Of a stretch of 64,000 nt of DNA, positions 35,790 through 43,821 are shown piece after piece (position 1 is the first letter of the stretch; every line of letters starts with the position of its first letter). This stretch comes from BCD1 sp965230565 (GTDB lineage: Bacteria; Bacteroidota; Bacteroidia; Chitinophagales; Saprospiraceae). The stretch lies in contig CBDDLH010000015.1 of the NCBI GenBank assembly GCA_965230565.1, forward strand, positions 124,001 to 188,000, given 5' to 3'. A model generated the notes under the pieces. The model ran no database searches. It saw only the letters and a program-made list of their open reading frames with translations, and was not told where the DNA came from. The position numbers were made by a program, and so were the translations under genes.

Positions 35790-35810
35790 CTTATAAAATC
35801 CCCATCCGTT

Positions 35811-36155
35811 ATGCTGGAAGATTTAAACAATTTCTATTTGAACAAGACAGAACCTCAAAAGAGTGTTTTTATGGCACTGAGGGAAATAATCATAAATTTT
35901 GATCCGGAAATCACAGAAGCTTGGAAATACAGAATGCCTTGTTTTTGTTACAAAGGAAAACCATTCTGTTATCTATGGAAAGATAAGGTTTCAGGGGCTC
36001 CATATTTGCTTGTCGTCAAGGGAGGACAGATTGACCATCCATTGCTGGTCCAGGGAAACCGCGCTAAAATGAAGATTTTACCCATCGATGTCGATCAGGA
36101 CCTACCCATTAATGAAATAACAGAAGTATTGGCAATTGCCAAAGCGTTATACTAG
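35811..36155 (+). CDS. DUF1801-domain protein
   Basis: 114 residues from the ATG at 35811 (MLEDLNNFYLNKTEPQKSVF). The open frame goes back to 35706 but runs through the palindromic repeat, so that start is unlikely. Landmarks of the YdhG/DUF1801 family: ITEAWKYRMPCFCYKGKPFCYLW, LVVKGGQIDHPLL, and a short C-terminal helix. Function not established; related proteins form frataxin-like folds. Single gene. Confidence 0.82.
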   Translation: MLEDLNNFYLNKTEPQKSVFMALREIIINFDPEITEAWKYRMPCFCYKGKPFCYLWKDKVSGAPYLLVVKGGQIDHPLLVQGNRAKMKILPIDVDQDLPINEITEVLAIAKALY

Positions 36156-36255
36156 TCTGGAATGCTAAATAAGAAGCAATTTCGGACACCAATAAGATAT
36201 TGGAAAACTTATTAAGCCTGCAGACTGTGGAGTGTGGACTGAAGACTTTACAAAG

Positions 36256-38292
36256 TTAAACCTGCCAGAACCTCAATAAAAGTACCTCTACCCCTAAGAA
36301 AATCAAAGCCGCCACAATACACCAACGCCACAAAACGATCCCCTGACTCCTCTCTTCGATGGTTTGTGTAAGGTAAGCCCCGTCACTAATATCAATGATA
36401 GTTGTTTCCGGTCCGACAATGTTTTGCAAATCTCCTGAACTAAAATAAGCAAGATCAGATTCCTGTCGATCAAAATTGAAAGCATATTGATATAACTGCT
36501 CCCCGGGATTCAGGAATAATTCATAAAATCCGGCTTCGGGAATCTGTTGATGCACTCCAAGGATGGCTTTAGCACCAATGATACGCTGCTCCGGAATAAA
36601 TTCCTCCGCCTGTCCCTTTAATTTATATACCGTTTCATTACCAATCGTCTGACTTACAGGATATTCGATTTGATCATCCCGCCCGATTGTATAGGCAATT
36701 GGACGGGTTTGTCCGGAAGAAATAGCTGTTTTGTAAAGCAATGGAATGAAGATTTCTCCATTCCTAACCAGATCATTGTAATCGGTATTCAACGGAGCTG
36801 CGCATAGATATAGATTTCCCTGCTCCACCTGAAATTTAGCCAAATAAGGTTCTCCATCCCGATAAGTCAAAAGCTGCTCTGCCTTTCTGCTTTGAAACCT
36901 CGACAATTTAAAATTACCCGTTGTTGATGGCAGTTTCAGATTGGCTGATTTGTTTTCAAAGACATCATTAAATACGAATTCATCCGTATTGATGTAACTC
37001 ACCTGTTTATCTCCCTCTTCAAAACTTTCCAACTCATCTGCAGGAAACCCTGTGAGGAAATCTCTGTAAGACTGAATATTGGCATTTCGGTTTGGAAAAA
37101 CTACCAGGTTTCCGCCATTTTTTACAAACTGTTGAAGCTCAAAAGCCAGACCCGTTGACACAGCCGTCAATTCATTTAAAACGATCAATTGATACCCTGA
37201 CATTCTGGAATAGTCCAGTTGCCCGGAAGTGGCATTGGTTAAAACATAGTTACCAAATCCACGAAATGCTGCTTCCAGGTTTTGGTTTGGTCTGGCATCA
37301 TTAATAGCTAAAACATTGATCTGCTCTGCAACGAGGAAGTCGATGAAATAATCGTCATCAAACTGAATAGGATAATCCGAAATATTCAAAGTGACCTGCT
37401 GCCAACCTGGTTGTAAAACCGTAAGGTTTATCGTATCAACCAAAAAGGATTGTGCCGGAATATTCAATGTTCCTGCAGGTTTGTTTTCTCCCTGGTACAA
37501 CATGGACAGACGCACATTTTCGGCATCTTCATTCGTATAATTCCTGACCCTGACCAGCAATTTATTCAATTGATTCAACATCTGAACCGGAGCCTCAAAC
37601 CATGCGGAGTCAATTCCAATATTGTTCTCTCTCACTGCCTGAAGAGGCAAAAGGTTCAACTCAACCGTTGTATCAACTTCATTTTGCAGGTCAGTGATAT
37701 TTTTCTGAAAATCCGAAAGCAAATAAATAGTTTTATTATCTGCATCGCCTGAGTTTAGGGTTTGTTTTTGTCTTGAGGTGACTGAGGAAAGGTTTTTAAC
37801 CGCAGGAGAAATTTTTACCTCCTCAAGAAGGCCTAGTGCCTCGTCCTGACTGTAAAGTCTTTGGTGCCGACCTTCAAAATCATTGGTCAGTATCTGAAAC
37901 CTGGTATCAGGCGGATAAGCTTGCACGATTTCACGTCCTCTTTGCTTCGCCTTTTCTATCAAGGGCACATCACTACTGAGCGCCTTCATACTGAATGAGT
38001 TATCAACGAATAAGCTGATGGCTTTCGATCCTTTTTTGACTTCAGCATTTTTGGCAGGGATAAATGGCTGGGCGAAGGCAAAAACCAAAAAGGCCACTGC
38101 CAATAAACGCATTAGTAAAACCAACAAATTTCTCAGTTTGGAACGGGCACTCGTTTCCTCCTTCACTTCTTTCAAAAAGCGCACGTTGGTGAAATACACC
38201 TTTTTGAACCTCCTGAAATAAAACAGGTGAATGATAATCGGAATGGCCAGTGCCGCCAAGGCAAACAAAAATGTCGGATATAAAAACTGCAT
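36256..38292 (-). CDS. BatA-domain / von Willebrand A-like membrane protein
   Basis: 678 residues. The N-terminal double-transmembrane BatA region is FLYPTFLFALAALAIPIIIH at 3-22, RRFKKVYFTNVRFLKEV, then a second helix at about 57-77. A VWA-like domain follows, with a MIDAS-type DNSFSM at about 96-101. The long periplasmic part is Ig- or GATase-like (NGGNLVVFPNR). A last helix lies at about 651-671 (WRWCIVAALIFLGVEVLLLR). Such proteins sit in the inner membrane of Bacteroidota, often beside MoxR ATPases and other Bat proteins; none is adjacent here. Role unclear, linked to stress tolerance in relatives. Confidence 0.88.
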   Translation of the reverse strand: MQFLYPTFLFALAALAIPIIIHLFYFRRFKKVYFTNVRFLKEVKEETSARSKLRNLLVLLMRLLAVAFLVFAFAQPFIPAKNAEVKKGSKAISLFVDNSFSMKALSSDVPLIEKAKQRGREIVQAYPPDTRFQILTNDFEGRHQRLYSQDEALGLLEEVKISPAVKNLSSVTSRQKQTLNSGDADNKTIYLLSDFQKNITDLQNEVDTTVELNLLPLQAVRENNIGIDSAWFEAPVQMLNQLNKLLVRVRNYTNEDAENVRLSMLYQGENKPAGTLNIPAQSFLVDTINLTVLQPGWQQVTLNISDYPIQFDDDYFIDFLVAEQINVLAINDARPNQNLEAAFRGFGNYVLTNATSGQLDYSRMSGYQLIVLNELTAVSTGLAFELQQFVKNGGNLVVFPNRNANIQSYRDFLTGFPADELESFEEGDKQVSYINTDEFVFNDVFENKSANLKLPSTTGNFKLSRFQSRKAEQLLTYRDGEPYLAKFQVEQGNLYLCAAPLNTDYNDLVRNGEIFIPLLYKTAISSGQTRPIAYTIGRDDQIEYPVSQTIGNETVYKLKGQAEEFIPEQRIIGAKAILGVHQQIPEAGFYELFLNPGEQLYQYAFNFDRQESDLAYFSSGDLQNIVGPETTIIDISDGAYLTQTIEERSQGIVLWRWCIVAALIFLGVEVLLLRFWQV

Positions 38293-38303
38293 AAGTTATT
38301 TAT

Positions 38304-38452
38304 TTCGGTTGCTGGTTTCTAGTTACTTGTTTCTGGTTATCTTTTTTTGGCGAACTAACCATGATAGTGCCTCGAGCTATCTTCTCAATAATTGGAATTT
38401 TGATAATATTTGTCATACCAGCAACTTGAAACCAGTAACCAGGAACTTGATT
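38304..38452. repeat. Inverted intergenic repeat related to the CTGGTTG family
   Basis: Plus-strand ggttgctggtttctagttac (about 38309-38328) and ccagcaacttgaaaccagta (about 38420-38439) face each other around 90 bp of unrelated DNA. Same word set as at 15339-15412. Imperfect arms. Confidence 0.5.
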
Positions 38453-38526
38453 TACATATCAAAACTAACGGAAAGGCAAATGTAATAAAATACGGGAATT
38501 ATGTCCCATAATAATGTCCTATCCTG

Positions 38527-39384
38527 TCAGAGCTCTACCCCATCGATTTCTGCAATATCCCCAATGGCTATCCTGCCACGTTCATTTTTAACAGGAACGA
38601 TACAACCTACCGTCGGGTCGTGCTCAAAAAACAGCATATAATCCTCTTCAAGAGCTTCCCGAAGCAAACGGTCCTTTTCCTCCATGGTCTTTAACGGACG
38701 AAGATCATAACTCATTACATAAGGAGCTCCCAAATGTCCTGAGGAAGGAATCAGGTCCGCGCAATAAACCATTGATTTTTCCTTACCGTGTAGCATTGGC
38801 AACATCATGGCTTCTGTATGTCCATAGACAAACCTGACATCAATACCCGGTATCCAGGAAATGTCTTTTTCAGACACTTCAATAAATTTGAGGACTCCGG
38901 CCTCTTGGAGCGGCACAAAATTCTCCTTCAGAAAAGAAGCTCTTTCTCTTGGATTCGGATTTACAGCCCAGTTGTAATGACGTTCATTGGACCAATAGGT
39001 TGCATTTGGAAAAGTTGGCACCAGATTCCCCTCCTCATCATACTTCACTGCTCCGCCGACATGATCAAAATGCAAATGGGTAAGAAAAACATCTGTTATA
39101 TCTTCCGGTTCAAAGCCTCTTTTCTGAAGACTTCCAACCAGATTATCCTCTCCATGTGGGTGAAAATGGGAACGGAACTTTTCACCCTGTTTATCACCCA
39201 TACCCGTATCGACAAGAATCTTTCGATCATCCGTTTCGATCAAAAGGCACCTCATGGACCAGGTACACATATTTTCTTCATCAGGAGGATTTATCTTTTT
39301 CCATAGTTTTTTGGGAACGACCCCAAACATGGCTCCACCATCTAATTTAAATTTCCCTGTTTCTATTATGTGAACTCGCATCAA
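38527..39384 (-). CDS. MBL-fold metallo-hydrolase
   Basis: 285 residues. Metallo-beta-lactamase metal motif THLHFDHVGGAV (HxHxDH) at about 104-115; further His ligands in RFVYGHTEAMMLP and FFEHDPTVG, and an Asp in VYCADLIPSSGHLG. There is no signal peptide. The overall pattern (DTGMGDKQGEKF, the HLHFDH motif, and the bridging Asp in VYCAD) resembles AHL-lactonase-like and other small cytosolic hydrolases. Substrate not determinable. It precedes ribH on the minus strand only as a downstream neighbour (25-nt gap from its start to the ribH stop). Confidence 0.88.
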   Translation of the reverse strand: MMRVHIIETGKFKLDGGAMFGVVPKKLWKKINPPDEENMCTWSMRCLLIETDDRKILVDTGMGDKQGEKFRSHFHPHGEDNLVGSLQKRGFEPEDITDVFLTHLHFDHVGGAVKYDEEGNLVPTFPNATYWSNERHYNWAVNPNPRERASFLKENFVPLQEAGVLKFIEVSEKDISWIPGIDVRFVYGHTEAMMLPMLHGKEKSMVYCADLIPSSGHLGAPYVMSYDLRPLKTMEEKDRLLREALEEDYMLFFEHDPTVGCIVPVKNERGRIAIGDIAEIDGVEL

Positions 39385-39409
39385 TAATTCTGTTTGCTTT
39401 TAAAACTTG

Positions 39410-39925
39410 CTAAAAACCCATCCTTGATTTAGACCCGGTAAGATCTTTTTTCAGGCCTGCCATTCTAATGGCCGTTACGGCTGCTTCTACACCTTTATTT
39501 CCGTACTTTCCTCCGGACCGATCCTTAGCCTGTTGCTCATCATTGGGTGTCAACACACCATAAATAACAGGAATACCTGAGGCAACCCCCAGGGTAGTAA
39601 GCCCCATGGCCACAGCATTATTGATATAATCGTTGTGTTTGGTCTCTCCCTGTATAACACAACCGATACATACGACAGCATTCAGTTTTTCTCCTGCCAG
39701 GAGCATTTTTGCTCCGGTCGGTAATTCAAATGCTCCTGGCACCTGTATCGTTTTAATGTCATCTTCCTTTGCTCCGTGTTTAACCAGGGTTTCAAAACAT
39801 CCCTCGTAAAGTGCATGAGTAATATCCGCATGCCAGTCGGCCACTACTATTCCAAATTTCATCCCTGTGATATCAGGTAGTTTGGAATCATCGTAATGGG
39901 ATAGATTTTTTAATGCGCTTGCCAT
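39410..39925 (-). CDS. ribH: 6,7-dimethyl-8-ribityllumazine synthase
   Basis: 171 residues from the ATG at 39925 (MASALKNLSHYDDSKLPDIT). The open frame extends 20 codons further but lacks a family-like start. Landmarks: FGIVVADWHADIT, VPGAFELPTGAKMLL, VCIGCVIQGETKHNDYINN, IPVIYGVLTPNDEQQAKDRSGG and KGVEAAVTAIRM. It condenses a ribitylamino-pyrimidinedione with a butanone phosphate in riboflavin synthesis. A terminator just upstream separates it from the TPR gene. Confidence 0.95.
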   Translation of the reverse strand: MASALKNLSHYDDSKLPDITGMKFGIVVADWHADITHALYEGCFETLVKHGAKEDDIKTIQVPGAFELPTGAKMLLAGEKLNAVVCIGCVIQGETKHNDYINNAVAMGLTTLGVASGIPVIYGVLTPNDEQQAKDRSGGKYGNKGVEAAVTAIRMAGLKKDLTGSKSRMGF

Positions 39926-39985
39926 AATATTTTCAATTTTGCTCCTTGGATAAGGATTATTTACTGAAGTATTTAAAGCTAACAA

Positions 39986-40021
39986 AAAAAGGAAAGACCT
40001 TGTTGAAGACCTTTCCTTTTT
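39986..40021 (-). terminator. Terminator after the TPR membrane-protein gene
   Basis: AAAAAGGAAAG (39986-39996) pairs with CTTTCCTTTTT (40011-40021), 14-nt loop. On the minus strand the stem ends in a T run. About 57 bp after the stop at 40078. Confidence 0.65.
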
Positions 40022-40077
40022 ACGGTTGTTATTTATTTATTTCCGCGAATCTTACCAGCGTTATAACAAGGGAATAA

Positions 40078-40776
40078 TTATCCTTTTTTGTTATTCGCAC
40101 GGATGATAAATTTATCTATATCAGCACCGTATGGTGATTTAGGAAATTCATTTTTGATTCTTTCGTAAGCGGCCAGGGCTTCATCATAATTCCCTTGTGA
40201 CTCCATAAACATACCCAATTTCTTGAGATAATAAGCAGTGAGGAAATCGTTGTCACTGGCACTTACTGCCTTTTTGTAGAAAGATTCGGCATTACCCATG
40301 TCAGCAAGTTCTGAATAAGCATCGGCCATAGCTCCGTATTTCATAACCGGAGTAACCTCACCACTTGGGTTGTAATCCTTCAGATAATCGATAGCAGCAT
40401 CGAATTTACCAAGATTCAAATAAGAGATACCAGCGTAGTACAAGGACATATTTGCAGCAGCTGTACCTTTATAGTTGTCTATAATGTCAAGAAAACCGCT
40501 ATAACCTCCACCCGGGTTAGTCAATGCCAAAGCGAAAGAATCACGCTCGAACTGCTCCTGAGCTTTATACATCTGCTCAACAGCCTCTGCTTGTTTAGGC
40601 TTTTGGTAAAGATTTTTATATCCCATGTATCCTCCAACGATAACGATGGCTGCAATAACAATTCCCATGATCAATCGCTGATTGTCCTCAAAAAAATCAC
40701 CCGCAGATTGTCTGACCTCAACAATGTCAACCAGCGTTTCCTCGTCCTTTTTTCTGTTTTTTAATCTTCTTGCCAT
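40078..40776 (-). CDS. Membrane-anchored tetratricopeptide-repeat protein (YfgM-like)
   Basis: 232 residues. Basic cytoplasmic N-terminus (ARRLKNRKKDEE), one membrane helix at about 36-54 (LIMGIVIAAIVIVGGYMGYK), then a periplasmic domain with TPR-type helix pairs from about 75 to 225 (MSLYYAGISYLNLGKFDAAI, KLGMFMESQGNYDEALAAYE). The layout matches YfgM, which in gammaproteobacteria partners the PpiD chaperone at the Sec translocon; that role here is inference. It shares a promoter-leader sequence type with the FKBP gene at 55240. Confidence 0.85.
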   Translation of the reverse strand: MARRLKNRKKDEETLVDIVEVRQSAGDFFEDNQRLIMGIVIAAIVIVGGYMGYKNLYQKPKQAEAVEQMYKAQEQFERDSFALALTNPGGGYSGFLDIIDNYKGTAAANMSLYYAGISYLNLGKFDAAIDYLKDYNPSGEVTPVMKYGAMADAYSELADMGNAESFYKKAVSASDNDFLTAYYLKKLGMFMESQGNYDEALAAYERIKNEFPKSPYGADIDKFIIRANNKKG

Positions 40777-40799
40777 TATGTAATTATTAGGTAAAATTT

Positions 40800-40821
40800 T
40801 AAAAAGCCCCGCAAAAGTAAA
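40800..40821 (-). promoter_or_regulatory. Promoter/leader element of the TPR gene
   Basis: On the minus strand TACTTTTG (40819-40812) matches TAnnTTTG and is followed by CGGGGCTTTTT. CAA words upstream (40831-40838) could be the -33 element. The same arrangement precedes the FKBP gene (55261-55281). Confidence 0.5.
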
Positions 40822-40874
40822 TGTTTTTTACAAAACAAAGTACTTTTAATGAAAGGTTTTATTATTAGGGTTAG

Positions 40875-41894
40875 TTATGTGGTGTATGGATAATCTTCCT
40901 GCATATAGTTATCCGTATAAAGGTCAGCGCCATCAGGGAACGGAGATTCCTCAGCAAATTTCATAGCATCTTTGATCTCCTCTTCTACAAGCTGTTTAAT
41001 TTCCAGCACTTCCTTTTCAGTGGCAATTTTTTCAGTGAGCAGTTTTTTCTCCAATACTTTGACCGGATCTCTTTCCTTGTAAGCCTCCACCTCATCTTTG
41101 GTACGATACTTCGCAGGGTCAGAAACGGAGTGACCTTTGTATCGATAAGTTCTGATCTCGAGGAAATAAGGCCCTTTACCGGAACGGATATATTCCGCGG
41201 CTCTTTGAACAGCTTCATAAACAGCTTCCTGATTCATCCCATCTACTGGTTCACTCGGAATGGCATAAGCGTCACCAATATGGTAAATGTCAGTAACATT
41301 ACTGGTCCTGCTAACAGAGGTACCCATCGCATATCCATTATTCTCACAGATATATAAAACCGGCAATTTCCACGTCATGGCCATATTGAAGGATTCATGC
41401 AGTATCCCCTGGCGGGCAGCACCGTCACCAAACATAGTCACACACAGGTTTTTGGTTCCTTTATATTGTTCAGCAAAGGCAATTCCGGTTCCAATTCCGA
41501 TTTGTGCCCCTACGATACCGTTTCCGCCAAAGTAATTATGCTCTTTGGAGAAAAAGTGCATAGAACCTCCCTTACCATTTACAATTCCGGTACTCTTTCC
41601 AAATAACTCAGCCATGGCTTCTCTGGAAGAAATCCCGCGCGCAATTGCCGTACCGTGCTGACGGTATCCGGTAATCACAGCGTCATCTTTGGTAATAGCC
41701 GTTTCAATGCCCGCTGCCAAAGCTTCCTGTCCAATATATACGTGACAAAATCCACGGATCTTTCTTTGCCCATAGGCCATCAGCGCATTCTCTTCAAAGC
41801 GACGCACCCTCAACATCAGCTCATACCATTCCAATTGCTGTTCCTTGGAATACTTTTTGTTCTTTGTCGTTTTAGTAGATGTTTTTTTTGCCAT
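40875..41894 (-). CDS. pdhA: Pyruvate dehydrogenase E1 component, alpha subunit
   Basis: 339 residues. E1-alpha features: GFCHVYIGQEALAAGIETAI, YRQHGTAIARGIS, GKGGSMHFFSKEHNYFGGNG and IVGAQIGIGTGIA. The thiamine diphosphate motif runs from GDGAARQGILHESFNMAMTW to VLYICENN, and the phosphorylation-loop-like region is RYKGHSVSDPAKYR. Together with E1 beta it decarboxylates pyruvate for acetyl-CoA synthesis. No E1-beta, E2 or E3 gene is adjacent, so the complex is encoded at dispersed loci. Transcribed alone, divergently from recF. Confidence 0.95.
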   Translation of the reverse strand: MAKKTSTKTTKNKKYSKEQQLEWYELMLRVRRFEENALMAYGQRKIRGFCHVYIGQEALAAGIETAITKDDAVITGYRQHGTAIARGISSREAMAELFGKSTGIVNGKGGSMHFFSKEHNYFGGNGIVGAQIGIGTGIAFAEQYKGTKNLCVTMFGDGAARQGILHESFNMAMTWKLPVLYICENNGYAMGTSVSRTSNVTDIYHIGDAYAIPSEPVDGMNQEAVYEAVQRAAEYIRSGKGPYFLEIRTYRYKGHSVSDPAKYRTKDEVEAYKERDPVKVLEKKLLTEKIATEKEVLEIKQLVEEEIKDAMKFAEESPFPDGADLYTDNYMQEDYPYTT

Positions 41895-42219
41895 TGGTCT
41901 CTATTGTGATAATTGTTCGTAATTATGGTTAAAAAGTGTCTTAATAAAACCATTAAGTACTCTTCAAGTTCAAATATCCGGCAAAGTAAACGCTTTTTGA
42001 TCTGTTATTAAAAAAATTGCCCAAGTAATGATAAAATAATGGGTTCCCGATTTTAGGCTAGGTTATTTTTAGTTTGAAGGAGGAAAAAAGCGCAGACATC
42101 CCGTTACGACTGGCTGGCGAGCATTTTTAACGAAGTTCAAGCTAAAAAGAAGAAGCATAAAACGAGGAACTTATTGTTTTACCATTACTTTTAATCATAA
42201 ATTTGCAAAAACAGATCTT
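41895..42219. other. Divergent intergenic region between pdhA and recF
   Basis: Contains the recF promoter (42174-42205). On the pdhA side lies TTTACTTTGCC read on the minus strand (about 41979-41989), a near match to the -7 element. A GC-richer stretch at 42080-42130 (cgcagacatcccg...) has no open frame. No other feature seen. Confidence 0.45.
42174..42205 (+). promoter_or_regulatory. recF promoter
   Basis: TTG (42174-42176), 21 bp, TAAATTTG (42198-42205): a full match to the Bacteroidota -33/-7 pattern. The predicted transcript starts about 10 nt before the TTG start codon at 42220, giving a very short leader. Confidence 0.6.
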
Positions 42220-43323
42220 TTGTTTGTTCACAGACTCATATTGACGAATTTCAAGAATTATGCCTTTCAGCCATTTGAGCTGTCTCCGGCTATTAATTGC
42301 TTTACCGGCAACAATGGCATGGGTAAAACCAACATCCTGGATGCCATATATTATTTGTGCATGAGCAAAAGTTATTTCCTGGCTTCCGACAGAAATATCG
42401 TGCGCCATGGAGAAGATTTTTTCAGGCTGGAAGGTATCTTTGATCTCGACGGTAAAGCAGAAAAGATCGTAGCCAAAGTCATTCCCGGGAAAAAAAAGGA
42501 ACTGGAACGAAACGATAAACCTTATCAAAAACTTTCCGAGCACATCGGACTATTGCCTGTAGTGATCGTCACCCCTGATGACACAGCCATTGCTACCGAA
42601 GGCAGTGAAGAAAGAAGAAGATTCATCGACAACACGCTTTCCCAACTCAATAAACGCTATCTCGAAGAACTGATCCTGTACAACAAACTATTAAAACAAC
42701 GCAATTCAGTGCTTAAGTCCTTTGGTGAAAAAGGTGGCTACCAAAGAGACTTGATCAGTGTTTATGATCAGCAAATGCTCGGCCCTGCCAATTATATTCA
42801 TGAACAAAGAAAAGTTTTTCTGGAGCAATTCACCCCAATTTTGACAAATGTCCACCATGAGATTTCGGGAAAAACGGAAGAGGTCAATTGCGAATACAAA
42901 TCTCAGTTAAATGACATGTCCTTGGAACTGCTTTTTGATCAAAATAGTGAAAAGGACCGCATCCTTCAACGAACCACTTGTGGTGTCCACCGGGATGACC
43001 TTGTATTCAGTTTATCCGGCAAACCACTCAAAAGATTTGCCTCTCAGGGACAGTTAAAAACATTTACTTTAGCCCTCAAAATTGCCCAATACCAAATGTT
43101 AAAGTTTGAAAAAAAGAAACCTCCAATCTTACTTCTCGACGATATTTTTGATAAATTGGATGCCCAAAGAGTAAAATTCCTGCTACAATTACTCATCAGG
43201 CAGGACTTTGGCCAGATATTTATTACTGATACGCACCCGGACAGGGTAACACAAATCATCGAAAAGACAGAAGCTGACTTTCGGAAATTTCATATTTCCC
43301 AAGGTACCGCCACCCTTGTTTAA
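42220..43323 (+). CDS. recF: DNA replication and repair protein RecF
   Basis: 367 residues. SMC-like ATPase: N-terminus FVHRLILTNFKNYAF, Walker A GNNGMGKTNILDAIYYL, VIVTPDDTAIATEGSEERRRFID, signature FASQGQLKTFTLALKIAQ and Walker B ILLLDDIFDKLDAQR. RecF loads RecA at gapped DNA with RecO and RecR. The start must be the TTG at 42220: no in-frame ATG lies upstream in the leader, and the next Met is inside Walker A. A DUF721 gene follows 108 nt on. Confidence 0.95.
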   Translation: MFVHRLILTNFKNYAFQPFELSPAINCFTGNNGMGKTNILDAIYYLCMSKSYFLASDRNIVRHGEDFFRLEGIFDLDGKAEKIVAKVIPGKKKELERNDKPYQKLSEHIGLLPVVIVTPDDTAIATEGSEERRRFIDNTLSQLNKRYLEELILYNKLLKQRNSVLKSFGEKGGYQRDLISVYDQQMLGPANYIHEQRKVFLEQFTPILTNVHHEISGKTEEVNCEYKSQLNDMSLELLFDQNSEKDRILQRTTCGVHRDDLVFSLSGKPLKRFASQGQLKTFTLALKIAQYQMLKFEKKKPPILLLDDIFDKLDAQRVKFLLQLLIRQDFGQIFITDTHPDRVTQIIEKTEADFRKFHISQGTATLV

Positions 43324-43431
43324 AAACAAGCGGTAAAGGATTTAAACTCTCTGAACCCTTTAACACCAATCCCAAATTTCCAAAACTACGATCAACAAGC
43401 AACATTACTTATAAGCAAAACCAATTCTGTT

Positions 43432-43722
43432 ATGACTAATGCTAACGAACATAGCCTGAAGGATGCACTTTTGCAAATGGTTGAACACTACCGCCTTCGC
43501 TCCCGCCTGACCCAGGTCAGGATCAACAAATGCTGGGCTTCGGTCATGGGACCTTCCATCGCCCAATACACCACTGACATCAAGGTAAGAAGACAAAAAC
43601 TCTTCGTAACCCTCAGTTCCGCCGCCCTTAAACAGGAACTCTCCTATGGAAAAGAAAAAATCCTACGCAACCTCAACGACGAACTCGGAGAGGAATTATT
43701 GACTGATATCGAGATAAGATAA
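43432..43722 (+). CDS. DUF721 (DciA-like) protein
   Basis: 96 residues, the compact DUF721 domain only: LKDALLQMVEHYRLRSRLTQ, INKCWASVMGPSIAQYT, IKVRRQKLFVTLSSAALKQE and LSYGKEKILRNLN. DciA-type DUF721 proteins load the replicative helicase in many bacteria lacking DnaC. The compact form in Bacteroidota is less studied, but the neighbour recF fits a replication or repair role. Followed by a strong terminator. Confidence 0.88.
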   Translation: MTNANEHSLKDALLQMVEHYRLRSRLTQVRINKCWASVMGPSIAQYTTDIKVRRQKLFVTLSSAALKQELSYGKEKILRNLNDELGEELLTDIEIR

Positions 43723-43737
43723 ATTTTAAGTCTATAG

Positions 43738-43784
43738 AAAAAAACGCTGGTTGTGCAATCCTTGCATGACCAGCGTTTTTTTTT
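43738..43784. terminator. Bidirectional terminator after the DUF721 gene
   Basis: AAAAAAACGCTGGT (43738-43751) pairs with ACCAGCG plus a run of nine Ts (43769-43784). Between convergent genes; T-rich on both strands. Confidence 0.88.
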
Positions 43785-43821
43785 GGGGCCGTACACCCTC
43801 TATCGTTCGCCGTCAACCGAC

